A stretch of DNA of 64,000 nucleotides from contig NZ_QNRT01000002.1 of assembly GCF_003315245.1 (NCBI RefSeq), positions 790,206 to 854,205 of the forward strand. The letters run 5' to 3'. This DNA is from Arenicella xantha. Its GTDB lineage: Bacteria > Pseudomonadota > Gammaproteobacteria > Arenicellales > Arenicellaceae. Shown one piece after another: positions 54,733-63,896 of the stretch. Below the pieces are notes generated by a model that was not told where the DNA came from, did no database searches, and was given only the letters and a program-made list of their open reading frames with translations. The position numbers were made by a program, and so were the translations under genes. Position 1 is the first letter of the stretch. Every line of letters starts with the position of its first letter.

Positions 54733-55701
54733 CTAATTGCTTTCAACGAGCTTTTGTTGTTCCTGCTGCAACATTTCGATCAATTTGGCGGAATCAAACT
54801 GATGCTTCTGCCCCTGATTAAGTTGCAGTGCTTTCTGAAGTGCTTTTCGAACAGTAGTTTCCGCCTGAGACGCTTGGTCAACCACCATATAGCGACGTTT
54901 CGGTTTGTCGCTCTGCATAATGTCTAACGCTGCCTCGGCAACAGCTAACGGATCAGCACCTTTGGTCACCATTTCCAAGCCCTGCAGCATACCCTCGCGC
55001 TCTTGTGTATAGCGCGTTTCGGCTGACCAGTAGTCGCGAGCTAACATGCGCTTCTTGGCCGTGTTGCCGATTTGCGATGCATAGTTACCCGGTTCAATAA
55101 CGCTAACCGTTACACCAAAGCGCATCATCTCAACCGCTAGTGCATCGGTAAACGCCTCAATCGCGTGCTTACTCATGCTGTAGTGACCAAACATTGGGCC
55201 TGCCAGCGTACCAGCAATCGACCCCGTCGTGGCGATGCGACCTTTACTCTCAATAATTAGAGGAGAAAATGCTTGAGTAACACGATATGGACCCAACACA
55301 TTTACGTTCAATTGATACTCCAATTCAGCCACGTCGACTTCGATAATCGGCCCAAACACCGCCACACCGGCGTTGTTGATCAAACCAAACAGGCCGCGCC
55401 CCTTTTGCTTAACGGTTTCGACCGCGGCATCTATCTCAGCAGGCACCAGCACATCAAGCTTGATAGCTTCAACATTTGGCATTGCTTCAAGTCGCTTTAA
55501 ATCTTCAGGCTTACGCGCTCCAGCGTAAACTAGAAAACCGTTTTGAGATAACACCTCAGTCATTCTTAAACCAAGACCAGAACTGGCACCAGTGATTAGC
55601 ACTGGCTTTAGCGGGGCTGAGGCTTGCGAATAGGCGGACGCGGAAAAGCTAAAGAGTAAGGCAATCAAACAGTATTTTAATATCGGCACGGGCGCCCTCA
55701 T
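54733..55701 (-). CDS. Short-chain dehydrogenase with N-terminal signal peptide
   Basis: A 322-residue classical SDR: TGASSGLGLRM binds the cofactor, NNAGVAVFG stabilises the core, and the catalytic Ser, Tyr and Lys lie in TTGSIAG and YSMSKHA. Unusually, the protein starts with a hydrophobic segment ending in ASAYSQAS that looks like a cleavable Sec signal. Most SDRs are cytoplasmic, since they need soluble NAD(P)H. The segment might instead be a membrane anchor with the domain facing the cytoplasm. A still earlier start at 55776 is possible but would bury the segment. Substrate unknown. Confidence 0.86.
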   Translation of the reverse strand: MRAPVPILKYCLIALLFSFSASAYSQASAPLKPVLITGASSGLGLRMTEVLSQNGFLVYAGARKPEDLKRLEAMPNVEAIKLDVLVPAEIDAAVETVKQKGRGLFGLINNAGVAVFGPIIEVDVAELEYQLNVNVLGPYRVTQAFSPLIIESKGRIATTGSIAGTLAGPMFGHYSMSKHAIEAFTDALAVEMMRFGVTVSVIEPGNYASQIGNTAKKRMLARDYWSAETRYTQEREGMLQGLEMVTKGADPLAVAEAALDIMQSDKPKRRYMVVDQASQAETTVRKALQKALQLNQGQKHQFDSAKLIEMLQQEQQKLVESN

Positions 55702-55778
55702 TGAGTTCGTTATTATTTTAATAGTATAGCGGGTCTTAAGTGCAACATGAGTGCACAAGGATTTGACCCGCCACAAGC

Positions 55779-55808
55779 AAGAAAGCCACTGTGACAGTGG
55801 CTTTCTTT
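55779..55808 (-). terminator. Rho-independent terminator after the M13 peptidase gene
   Basis: A perfect 13-bp stem (AAGAAAGCCACTG / CAGTGGCTTTCTT) with a TGA loop, starting 16 bp after the M13 peptidase stop on the minus strand. Pyrimidine-rich sequence follows on both strands. Confidence 0.85.
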
Positions 55809-55823
55809 AACTATTTCATCACG

Positions 55824-57914
55824 CTACCAGATCTTAACGCGCTGGGCTGGTGGCAAATACATGGCGTCGCCCTCTTTCACATCAAAAGCTTGATAGAATT
55901 CATCCATATTGGAGAGCGCTCCTAGTGCTCGGAACTCGCCTGGTGAATGAGGGTCAGTCGCCACGCGATTTCGCATAGCTTCTTCAACTATTTTTGAGCG
56001 CCAAATTTGAGCGAAGCCGATAAAGAACCGTTGATCGCCGGTTAATCCGTCAATAATTGGCGCTGGCTTACCCTGCAACGATGCGTGGTACGCTTTATAG
56101 GCAATCGTGACACCTGACAAATCTCCGATATTTTCACCAAGAGTAAGCTCGCCATTGACGTTAAGGTCATCAAACACTTTATAGCCGGCGTATTGCTCAA
56201 CCAAATTAATTCCTCGCTTTTGGAACTCGGCTAAATCGTTTTCGGTCCACCAATTACGTAAATTTCCATCCGCATCGTATTTGCTACCTTGGTCGTCAAA
56301 ACCATGGCCCATTTCATGTCCAATAACCGCGCCGATACCACCGTAGTTAACCGCATCGTCCGCCGCCATATTAAAGAACGGAGGCTGAAGAATAGCGGCC
56401 GGAAAAACAATCTCATTGCGGGTTGGGCTGTAATAAGCATTAACCGTTTGCGGCGTCATACCCCATTCCCACTTTTTAATTGGCCCACCTAATTTGTCGA
56501 TTTCCTGTTGCTCGCTGAACTTCTTAGCGCGCATGATATTACCGACCAGATCATTGTCTCGAATTGTAAGTGCTGAATAATCTTGCCACTGATCTGGGTA
56601 GCCGATTTTTGGCGTAAACGCGGCAAGCTTCACCTGAGCGGCCTGCTTAGTCTCGCTCGACATCCAGTCCAACCGGTTGATACTTTGCGCATACGCGCTA
56701 CGCAGATTTTCCACCAAGCCAGTCATTCGAGACTTTGCCTCAGGCTTGAAATGCGCATCTACATAGACCTTACCAATCACTTCCCCAAGATTACTGTTGA
56801 CCACTGCCACGCCGCGCTTCCAACGCTCACGCTCCTCTTGCCGTCCGCTCAGCTGCTTTGAGAAAAAATCGAAATCTTCGGCATCGAGTGCCGCAGGCAA
56901 ATAACTCGCAAACGCGCTTAAAGTATGGAACGTCAGGAATTGCTTCCAATCGTCAACACTTGATGCCGCGAACACCTTGCCAAAGCCTTCAATAAAGCTC
57001 GGTTGATTGATAATAATCGTCGCTTGATCTTCAATCCCTTGCGCTTGTAAGAACGTTTGCCAAGCAAACTTATCGCTGAGTTCAGTTAACTTTTCAGTGG
57101 CGTACTTGTTATAGCGTTTTTCGCTGTCACGGCTCTCGACACGAGTCCAATGATGCTTGGCTAAACTGGTCTCTAACGCCATTATCGCGGTTGCTGCTTC
57201 GGCGCCTCCGCTAAGCCCAGCCAACTCATACATTTTGGCGATATGTGCAACATAGCCATCACGCAATTTTGCAAAACGCTCACCATCATTCAGGTAGTAG
57301 TCCTGATCTGGCAAACCTAGCCCACCTTGCCATATATGCGCGGCGTAGCGAGTCGATTCTTTGGCATCAATGCCAATCCACACGCCCAATGGATTAGTGA
57401 TTCCGAGGTAACCGTATTCACCAAAAAATTTAGCCAAACCATCTTTGTCTTCAATTTCGTTAATAATATCTAAGACCGGTTGAATTGGTTGCATACCCGC
57501 TGCTTCAATCAACTCAGTGTCCATAAATGAGCGATATAGGTCGGCAACCTTTTGCTCATCGGATCCAGCCTGCAAGTCTGTCTGTTTGGCTAGCGTGGCG
57601 ATTAATTGCTTAACATCTTCGTCGGCGGCATCTCGCAGATCATAGAATGAACCAATCGACGTTTTATCAGCAGGTATCTCGTTATTTGCCAGCCAGGCGC
57701 CGTTTACATAGCGGTAAAAATTATCTTGTGGACGCACCGATGTATCAAAATTAGTCAGCTCAATGCCTGAAGCGATTGCCACCGGCGCCTCCTTGACAGA
57801 CAAGGTTTCAGCAGCTGGATTAACTTGAGATGGCACACTATTGTCAGGTGCCTGATCGCATGCGCCCAGCAACAGCAACGGCATGCACATAGCGCCAGTA
57901 AAAAATGATTTCAT
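55824..57914 (-). CDS. M13 family metallopeptidase (neprilysin/PepO-like) lipoprotein
   Basis: A 696-residue peptidase whose lipoprotein signal ends in LLGAC (Cys19). The M13 N-terminal helical domain follows (NFYRYVNGAWLANNEIPADKTSIGSF, split near residues 62-87). The C-terminal zinc domain has AAILQPPFF, VIGHEMGHGFDDQG with HExxH, and GENIGDLSG with the third zinc ligand Glu and the Asp. The end has the usual AFDVKEGDAMYLPP. Such enzymes cut short peptides in the periplasm or at the cell surface. It has its own terminator. Confidence 0.94.
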   Translation of the reverse strand: MKSFFTGAMCMPLLLLGACDQAPDNSVPSQVNPAAETLSVKEAPVAIASGIELTNFDTSVRPQDNFYRYVNGAWLANNEIPADKTSIGSFYDLRDAADEDVKQLIATLAKQTDLQAGSDEQKVADLYRSFMDTELIEAAGMQPIQPVLDIINEIEDKDGLAKFFGEYGYLGITNPLGVWIGIDAKESTRYAAHIWQGGLGLPDQDYYLNDGERFAKLRDGYVAHIAKMYELAGLSGGAEAATAIMALETSLAKHHWTRVESRDSEKRYNKYATEKLTELSDKFAWQTFLQAQGIEDQATIIINQPSFIEGFGKVFAASSVDDWKQFLTFHTLSAFASYLPAALDAEDFDFFSKQLSGRQEERERWKRGVAVVNSNLGEVIGKVYVDAHFKPEAKSRMTGLVENLRSAYAQSINRLDWMSSETKQAAQVKLAAFTPKIGYPDQWQDYSALTIRDNDLVGNIMRAKKFSEQQEIDKLGGPIKKWEWGMTPQTVNAYYSPTRNEIVFPAAILQPPFFNMAADDAVNYGGIGAVIGHEMGHGFDDQGSKYDADGNLRNWWTENDLAEFQKRGINLVEQYAGYKVFDDLNVNGELTLGENIGDLSGVTIAYKAYHASLQGKPAPIIDGLTGDQRFFIGFAQIWRSKIVEEAMRNRVATDPHSPGEFRALGALSNMDEFYQAFDVKEGDAMYLPPAQRVKIW

Positions 57915-58107
57915 GGTAGTTCCTATCGATAATTATTTAACGTGGTGTATTTTTCGTGGGCGTGCGAGTACTGCACGATTAGACGCCCGATTTTTATAAG
58001 ATGCGAACTCGCCTTAAAACGTCGCAGCTTTTTCGTTCTTTTATACAAAACCATGGCATACCGATAAAAATCACGACTATTGAACAGCTGTCCCGCACAC
58101 CATCCGT

Positions 58108-58428
58108 TCAATGATTTGCGTCGGGTACCCATTGATAGCTCTTCAGGTCAATCCGCCCATTCAATTCAAACTCAACGCCCTCGTCCTCTAACAATATTTG
58201 CTGGTAATCTTCATAATCGGAGACCGCACGTCGGCTAATTTCGCCGCGCGCGTTGACCACACGATGCCATGGAACATCGTGCCCGGCTGGCAGAGCTGCC
58301 AACGCATAGCCCACTTGACGTGCATACCGCGGCCGATCAATGAGCTTGGCTATCTGACCATAAGTAACCACCTTACCTTCGGGAATAGATCTGACCAGGT
58401 CGTATACCTGTTGATAATAACTGGTCAT
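58108..58428 (-). CDS. atl: Alkyltransferase-like protein (MGMT family, Cys replaced by Trp)
   Basis: This 106-residue protein belongs to the O6-alkylguanine-DNA alkyltransferase family: EGKVVTYGQIAKLIDRPRYARQVGYAL in order, then PWHRVV. The alkyl-accepting Cys of PCHRV is Trp here, which defines the alkyltransferase-like (ATL) group. These proteins bind O6-alkylguanine without repairing it and hand the lesion to nucleotide excision repair. Length matches the group. It is followed on the same strand by a 190-bp gap and the M13 gene. Confidence 0.93.
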   Translation of the reverse strand: MTSYYQQVYDLVRSIPEGKVVTYGQIAKLIDRPRYARQVGYALAALPAGHDVPWHRVVNARGEISRRAVSDYEDYQQILLEDEGVEFELNGRIDLKSYQWVPDANH

Positions 58429-58456
58429 AGTTAGCTCATGCTAAATACTCTAGATA

Positions 58457-58870
58457 CTATGCGCTCAACCACGCGTGCACTATTCCCATGGCCGTATAAA
58501 AAAGTAGCCAGTAACCTGCATCAATACAAAATAAGACTTTGGATTTTTGTGAAAACAAATAATTAGTGCCGATCGCTGGCAGAATAAAGCCCGCCGCTAT
58601 GCCAGTTGCTGTAAGTACTTTCACGGTAAAAGACAAATCCACCGCATATGAGGTAAAGGTATGAGCCAAGGTCCAAGAAGCCAACAGACTAAACGCCAAC
58701 GCGCCACCATAAATAGCGGCCATATTGCCGCTTTTGATTTGCTCTTCGGTAAGCCCTACCGCGCCCATCCATTTTTTACCCATTACCGGCCCGTACCAAA
58801 TACCACCAACCACGAAGCCCATTACTGCAGCGGCAATCACCGCAACCCAATCTACTGAAAATATATTCAT
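58457..58870 (-). CDS. DUF1761 family membrane protein
   Basis: A 137-residue protein with four hydrophobic helices. VAAAVMGFVVGGIWYGPVMGKKWMG-type motifs near the N-terminus (here VIAAAVMGFVVGGIWYGP) are diagnostic of DUF1761. The frame is open to 58966, but AGAGGAC lies before the ATG at 58870, which gives the family's normal N-terminus. Function unknown. It lies 28 bp before the atl gene. Confidence 0.87.
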   Translation of the reverse strand: MNIFSVDWVAVIAAAVMGFVVGGIWYGPVMGKKWMGAVGLTEEQIKSGNMAAIYGGALAFSLLASWTLAHTFTSYAVDLSFTVKVLTATGIAAGFILPAIGTNYLFSQKSKVLFCIDAGYWLLFYTAMGIVHAWLSA

Positions 58871-59057
58871 CCGAATGTCCTCTGCTAGATAAACCAGTGA
58901 ATCACACAACGCAACGCATCGTTGCCCAATAAATACTATACAAGAAAATATTGCGCCACTAATCAAAAATACCCCATAACAAGGCGTCGCAATGACGAGT
59001 GCGAGCGATTACACTATCGTTTTTTGACTAAACTCATTTCACGAAAAGAGCTATATC

Positions 59058-60191
59058 ATGAGCGTAATCCAAATCTCAGACCAATTCGATTCCGGCAGTA
59101 TCGACGTCATTGACGCGACTGACGCCAATAACATCCAGCTCGCGATCCGCAAAGATAATGCTGCCGATTTCTTACAGTGGTTTCACTTTCGCATTGATGG
59201 TGAAGTCGGCCAAGTATGCAAAATCCATATTACTAACACGGGCGAATCGTCCTATGTTGGAGGCTGGCCTGAATACGACGTATGCACCTCTTGGAATCGA
59301 CAAGACTGGTTCCGTACGCCTTGCACTTATGCCGACGGAGTTCTCAGTTTCGAAATCGAGTTGCATCAGAATAGCGTCTATTTTGCCTATTTTGCGCCGT
59401 ACAGCTACGAGCGACACCTCGACCTATTAGCATGGGCTCAAAGTGACGAGCGCGTTGGCAATCAAACCTTAGGTTCAACCTTAGATGGCCGTTCAATGAG
59501 CTTACTGCGTATATCTGACTGCGCAACGCCTAAGCGAAAGGTATGGGTAATCGCTCGCCAACATCCTGGCGAAACGATGGCTGAATGGTTTGTCGAAGGA
59601 TTTCTTCATGCACTATTAGATGTTGATAACCCACTGGCGAATAAACTACTGCAGGACACCGCATTCTATGTGGTACCGAATATGAACCCAGACGGTTCGG
59701 CACGCGGAAATTTGCGCACCAATGCGGCTGGCGCTAACTTAAATCGCGAATGGGAATCACCGTCGATGACAAGCAGTCCAGAAGTCTTCTTAGTTCGCGA
59801 AAGAATGCTTAAAGAAGGTGGCGACTTGTTCTTGGATATTCATGGCGACGAAGAATTACCTTACAATTTCGTAGCGGGATGTGAGGGGAATCTGGGTTAC
59901 GATGCTCGGCACGCCGCACTGGAATCGACCTTTAAGAATGCTTATATGGCGATCTCTCCAGACTTTCAAGATACTCACGGATACCCGAAAGATGAGCCCG
60001 GCAAAGCGGATATGCGAATTGCTGCCAACTGGTTGGGCGAGCAGTTCAAAACCCTATCCTTTACGATCGAAATGCCATTTAAAGACAATGCCGACTTGCC
60101 CAATCCGTATACTGGCTGGTCGCCTGAAAGAAGTGCGCAACTAGGCCGTGATGTATTGTTTCCAGTGAACGCCGTATTGGCATCACTGTAA
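59058..60191 (+). CDS. M14-type cytosolic carboxypeptidase
   Basis: This 377-residue protein has an N-terminal beta domain (YERHLDLLAWAQ near its end) and an M14 zinc carboxypeptidase core resembling the cytosolic carboxypeptidase (CCP/AGBL) subfamily. Zinc ligands are in RQHPGETMAEW (His, Glu) and LDIHGDEE (His). The specificity region NMNPDGSARGNLRTNAAGANLNREW is spread around residues 213-237, and the catalytic Glu lies in FTIEMPF. Eukaryotic relatives trim tubulin side chains; bacterial substrates are unknown. There is no signal peptide, so it acts in the cytoplasm. It stands alone. Confidence 0.9.
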   Translation: MSVIQISDQFDSGSIDVIDATDANNIQLAIRKDNAADFLQWFHFRIDGEVGQVCKIHITNTGESSYVGGWPEYDVCTSWNRQDWFRTPCTYADGVLSFEIELHQNSVYFAYFAPYSYERHLDLLAWAQSDERVGNQTLGSTLDGRSMSLLRISDCATPKRKVWVIARQHPGETMAEWFVEGFLHALLDVDNPLANKLLQDTAFYVVPNMNPDGSARGNLRTNAAGANLNREWESPSMTSSPEVFLVRERMLKEGGDLFLDIHGDEELPYNFVAGCEGNLGYDARHAALESTFKNAYMAISPDFQDTHGYPKDEPGKADMRIAANWLGEQFKTLSFTIEMPFKDNADLPNPYTGWSPERSAQLGRDVLFPVNAVLASL

Positions 60192-60199
60192 GCGGTCGT

Positions 60200-60646
60200 T
60201 CATTTACCAACCGGCTGGCCATTCTGGGCCAGCCATTGCTTAAGCTGCTTGAGCGATAGCGCACCGGACACACGAGCCACCTCACGACCACCTTTAAACA
60301 GAATAAGTGTTGGTATCGAGCGAATCTGCCACCGCGTAGCGACACTCTGATGCTCCTCTGTGTTGAGCTTAGCCAAGCGCAAATGGGGTTCAAACTCGCT
60401 CGCTGCTTGTTCAAAAATCGGCGCAAAATTACGACATGGGCCACACCAAGGAGCCCAACAATCGACTAGCACTGGCGTTTCATTATGTTGCATCAAGCTG
60501 CCGACATTAGCGGCAGTCAACACCATTGGCTTACCTTGGAACAGTCCAGTTTTGCACTTACCGCATTTAGGGTGATCGCCAAGTCGTTCAGTAGGCAAGC
60601 GATTGCTGGCCAAACACTTTGGGCACGTAATAGTTGTTGTATTCAT
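60200..60646 (-). CDS. trxC: Thioredoxin 2 (TrxC) with zinc ribbon
   Basis: A 148-residue thioredoxin with an N-terminal zinc ribbon (CPKC at residues 8-11, CGKC at 29-32), then the thioredoxin domain with WAPWCGPCRNFAP and the cis-Pro loop RSIPTLILFKGG. This is the TrxC layout, a cytoplasmic disulfide reductase linked to oxidative stress. The frame is open to 60682, but ATG at 60646 gives the family N-terminus. It is convergent with the M14 carboxypeptidase gene. Confidence 0.95.
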   Translation of the reverse strand: MNTTTITCPKCLASNRLPTERLGDHPKCGKCKTGLFQGKPMVLTAANVGSLMQHNETPVLVDCWAPWCGPCRNFAPIFEQAASEFEPHLRLAKLNTEEHQSVATRWQIRSIPTLILFKGGREVARVSGALSLKQLKQWLAQNGQPVGK

Positions 60647-60738
60647 GTTCTTGACTATGGGGCTGAATCTGCCTGAGTTCAAGAATCAATCCCAATAATA
60701 CTTATCAAACCAGTCTCAGCGACGCACATTGCTCACAC

Positions 60739-60773
60739 ACAAAAAAGCCAGGATAACAAAGGTTACCCTGGCT
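60739..60773 (-). terminator. Rho-independent terminator
   Basis: AGCCAGGATAAC pairs with GTTACCCTGGCT (one mismatch, four-base loop). On the minus strand it is followed by TTTTTT. It ends transcription of the small exported protein gene 45 bp upstream on the same strand. Confidence 0.85.
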
Positions 60774-60817
60774 AGGCTTCGCGGCTCCTGCGCGAGTATG
60801 ATGGTTATCAGTATTGA

Positions 60818-61102
60818 CTAATTGTTTTCGCCTGGCGCATTGAGCATTTTTTCGTGCTTTTTGAGTTTTTCCTCTAAGTCCTTGAGCGCCTTGTACTCTT
60901 CGTTACTCAACGCGGAGCGTTCAGCCTCGGTCATTTCAGAGAGTAGTTTATCCGCTTGCTTAACTTCACCTGTCAACGGATCGACGTAAGTCCGCTGCAT
61001 TTTGTCCGACTGCTCGGCATAGACACTACCGCTGCCCACTGCCAGTAGCGTGGCCAAACAAGTAGCTAATAAAGGCTTGATAATCTTAGATGTGGTGTTC
61101 AT
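60818..61102 (-). CDS. Small exported hypothetical protein
   Basis: This 94-residue protein has a Sec signal (IIKPLLATCLATLLAVGSG, cleavage near VYA). The mature part is charged and helical: TYVDPLTGEVKQAD, then a Glu/Lys-rich coiled segment to the C-terminus. No family is recognised. GAGGATACCC before the ATG at 61102 decides between two in-frame starts. It is followed by a terminator, so it is monocistronic. Confidence 0.75.
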   Translation of the reverse strand: MNTTSKIIKPLLATCLATLLAVGSGSVYAEQSDKMQRTYVDPLTGEVKQADKLLSEMTEAERSALSNEEYKALKDLEEKLKKHEKMLNAPGENN

Positions 61103-61345
61103 GGGTATCCTCATATAGTTTTCTGTTAGAAAAAATGCTGATGTAGGGTCAGCGATAAGGAGTGTAGACGTTGAAAATAGGCCCTGCTCGAACTCTAAAA
61201 AGGACTTAACTTGACACTTGCATGGATTAAATTCAGGTTAGAAATGAAGCTCAATAGTTAATATTGTATTCGCCGTAAACACGCAACAAACCAGCACTTG
61301 GGATATCCAAGATTAAATATTAATGATTGATTTTATTGTGTTTAT

Positions 61346-62443
61346 TTAATTTATCGGTAGATCTTTTTTCGCATAACGAGCGAGAAATGGCGCAGTAAGA
61401 CTGGTAACAAACAAAAAGTCATCCGACTCAGCGACGCCGGTGGTGGTAAACACTTCACCATCGGGGGCATGTAAATTCTCCATTACCTGGCCGTCCGCAT
61501 CAATTGCTATCACCATGCCATAAGCTCCCACCTGTGGACGCATCGAAGCCGGCAAACGTTGTACTATTTTCCGCACAAATGGCTTTTGTGAGAGATCATC
61601 TAAGATTGCCGACCTCGGTGCGGTGAGCCCAATCCAGTAACGGCCATTTAGGCCACGATGAATATTATCTGGAAAGCCGGGAATATTGTCGATAATCACC
61701 TCGGACTGACCCGCTTTAGCACCGTTAAGCCACAGTTTATGAACCCGATATTCGCCAGTCTCAACCACCAATAAGAACTCGCCTGTGGCATCCATTGCCA
61801 CACCGTTGGCAAAAGTTAGCCCATCTAGTACAACAGAACTCACTCCAGACTTCGGGTCGTACATAATAATTCGACCGTTGTCACTATGCTCCATAATATC
61901 GAGTAAGCTAGCCTCTAAAGTGCCTAACGATGCCTTGGCACCAAAACGCGTTGAAGCATCACTAAAATAGACTTTGCCATCCGGTGCAACCACAACATCG
62001 TCGGCATAACGAACGGGCACGCCGTTAGTTTCAGTAACCAAGGTAGCGACTTGCCCCTGCGGCGAAATTTTCTGTAAGCCAAGGTAAGCATTGGCAACCC
62101 AAAGATTGCCATCGGCATCAAAATCTACGCCCAGTGGACGACCACCTAGATCAACCCAACGCTCAGGCTCAGACGCAGCAGCTGACCAACGAAGAATCCA
62201 TCCCTCATGAGTCGTTGCATATAAGCGCCCCATTGCGTCAAAAGCGGCGGCTTCCGGCCCGTGCAGACCTGTTAACGGCAGCGCCGTGAAGTCGCGCAAT
62301 TTTTGGTTTGGTTCAAATTTCCCGACATATCCAAGTGAACTGGGCGCGTCCCACGCTTGAGGTTCAACCGGTGTTGGCCACAACGTCAGATACAACGCAC
62401 CGAGCACTAAGATCAGCGCGAGAAATTTGAACATGAGTTTCAT
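61346..62443 (-). CDS. SMP-30/strictosidine synthase-like protein
   Basis: A 365-residue six-bladed beta-propeller with an N-terminal membrane anchor or signal (residues 3-21). Repeated blade motifs include LHGPEAAAFDAMGRLYATTHEGWI (split), GVDFDADGNLWVAN, DVVVAPDGKVYFSDAS and GVAMDATGEFLLVVETGEYRV. This resembles SMP-30/gluconolactonase and strictosidine synthase-like hydrolases. The ATG at 62443 shares one base with the SDR stop (TAATG), so it is co-translated with that gene. Role possibly in lactone or ester hydrolysis. Confidence 0.87.
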   Translation of the reverse strand: MKLMFKFLALILVLGALYLTLWPTPVEPQAWDAPSSLGYVGKFEPNQKLRDFTALPLTGLHGPEAAAFDAMGRLYATTHEGWILRWSAAASEPERWVDLGGRPLGVDFDADGNLWVANAYLGLQKISPQGQVATLVTETNGVPVRYADDVVVAPDGKVYFSDASTRFGAKASLGTLEASLLDIMEHSDNGRIIMYDPKSGVSSVVLDGLTFANGVAMDATGEFLLVVETGEYRVHKLWLNGAKAGQSEVIIDNIPGFPDNIHRGLNGRYWIGLTAPRSAILDDLSQKPFVRKIVQRLPASMRPQVGAYGMVIAIDADGQVMENLHAPDGEVFTTTGVAESDDFLFVTSLTAPFLARYAKKDLPIN

Positions 62444-63207
62444 TAGAGGGTAAACCCTCCGTCTACCACAATGCATTCACCGGTGGTGTAACTACTCGCA
62501 TCAGACGCCAGATACAGCACCGTGCCAGCCATCTCATCAGGTTCAGCATGTCGTGCCATGGGAATCGTTGCCATCGCCATCTTATGCATCTTTTCATTTT
62601 CAAATAAAGCACCAGCAAACTTAGTCTTAGTCAATCCTGGCAACAATGCATTGACGCGAATATTGTGGCGAGCGCACTCTTTTGCAAACGCTTTGGTCAT
62701 ATTGATTACGGCGGCTTTGGTAATGGAGTAGATGCCTTGCTGATGCCCAGGTTGCAGACCATTGATTGACGCCGTATTAACGATACAACCACCACCAGCG
62801 TCCCGCATCATTTTGCCTGCCTCTACCGACATAAAGAAATAACCACGAATATTGACATCAACCGTTTTGTTAAACGCTCCGAGGTCCGTATCCAAAATAT
62901 CACCAAAATAGGGGTTCGCTGCAGCATTGTTGACCAAAATATCTAACTTACCGTGCTTTGCCTTAATTGCCGCAAAGGTAGCGGTAATATTGTCCATATC
63001 GCCAATATGGCACGCCATGGCCTCAGCAGAACCACCGGTTGCTTTGATCGCAGCAACCACTTCTTCACAAGACTCGGCGCGGCGACTGGAGACAATCACA
63101 TGTGCACCTTGCTCAGCAAACAGTTTAGCAATGGACTCGCCAATACCGCGGCTAGCGCCAGTAACTAAGGCAATTTTGCCGGTAAGATCGAATAGATTAG
63201 TGGACAT
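62443..63207 (-). CDS. SDR family oxidoreductase
   Basis: This 254-residue classical short-chain dehydrogenase has the cofactor loop TGASRGIG (residues ~17-24), NNAAANP, Ser in NTASINGLQ, and YSITK as the Tyr/Lys pair. YTTGECIVVDGGFTL closes the chain as in glucose 1-dehydrogenase-like SDRs. AGGAG lies before the ATG. It is coupled to the propeller gene downstream, so the two may act on one metabolite. Confidence 0.93.
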   Translation of the reverse strand: MSTNLFDLTGKIALVTGASRGIGESIAKLFAEQGAHVIVSSRRAESCEEVVAAIKATGGSAEAMACHIGDMDNITATFAAIKAKHGKLDILVNNAAANPYFGDILDTDLGAFNKTVDVNIRGYFFMSVEAGKMMRDAGGGCIVNTASINGLQPGHQQGIYSITKAAVINMTKAFAKECARHNIRVNALLPGLTKTKFAGALFENEKMHKMAMATIPMARHAEPDEMAGTVLYLASDASSYTTGECIVVDGGFTL

Positions 63208-63314
63208 ACTTACTCCTGAATTTTATTTGAAAGGTCGAGTGCCATACACCGGCGGATAGGTGTATGGCATACCGTGGCATAAACGCGTAACGGTGATTGG
63301 CGAGATGTTTAAGG

Positions 63315-63836
63315 TTACGTTCCGATACGCATGCGGCCAAGATAATCGGCTTTGGCTAAAGGTACGCCATTGTGACGTAAGATGTCGTAAGCCGTGGTCG
63401 TATGGAAATACAAATTAGGCAATGAAAACGACATAACAAAATTTTCAGCGGTGAACGGAAGCTCGTAATCCTTGAATTTAAACAGCATGGACTTACCGCC
63501 CAATTCATTAACATCGGCTTTCGATAAATTAGTTAGCTCAGCTTTAGTTTCCAGTAGCAATGCCTGCAAGCCCGCATAATCGTGTGGCTCGGTAGTACTT
63601 GGCGGCGAGAATACACCTTCGCGAATGCCTTCCAACGCGCCCAATGTATGCAGCTCGACACAATTTACTTGAAACAGTAGCGGCAACATATCTTCGTGCA
63701 AACGCGCTTTTACGAAGTTATCAGCATCAAGGTTATGTTCAGAGGCATATTGCATGCCTTTATTCATAACCGTAATCATACCGTTAACTGCCTGCAGGTA
63801 TGACCCGACACTTAAATCATAGAAAGATGTACTCAT
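63315..63836 (-). CDS. DUF1993 family protein
   Basis: A 173-residue helical protein of the DUF1993 family (DinB-like fold): FYDLSVGSYLQAVNGM at the start, ARLHEDMLPLLFQVN, and NLYFHTTTAYDILRHNGVPL near the end, with the characteristic YFH-x-T motif. The usual metal-binding His residues of DinB are only partly conserved. It is on the same strand as, and upstream of, the SDR gene, 107 bp away. Confidence 0.9.
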   Translation of the reverse strand: MSTSFYDLSVGSYLQAVNGMITVMNKGMQYASEHNLDADNFVKARLHEDMLPLLFQVNCVELHTLGALEGIREGVFSPPSTTEPHDYAGLQALLLETKAELTNLSKADVNELGGKSMLFKFKDYELPFTAENFVMSFSLPNLYFHTTTAYDILRHNGVPLAKADYLGRMRIGT

Positions 63837-63896
63837 TTTACGGATCCGTTTTAAGATTAATCGATGATGCGGTGAGCAATACAGCTACTCAAGGCA

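Noticed and set aside
57923..58132. 69-residue minus-strand ORF between atl and the M13 peptidase
   Set aside because: It overlaps the end of atl, has no ribosome site and shows no family features.
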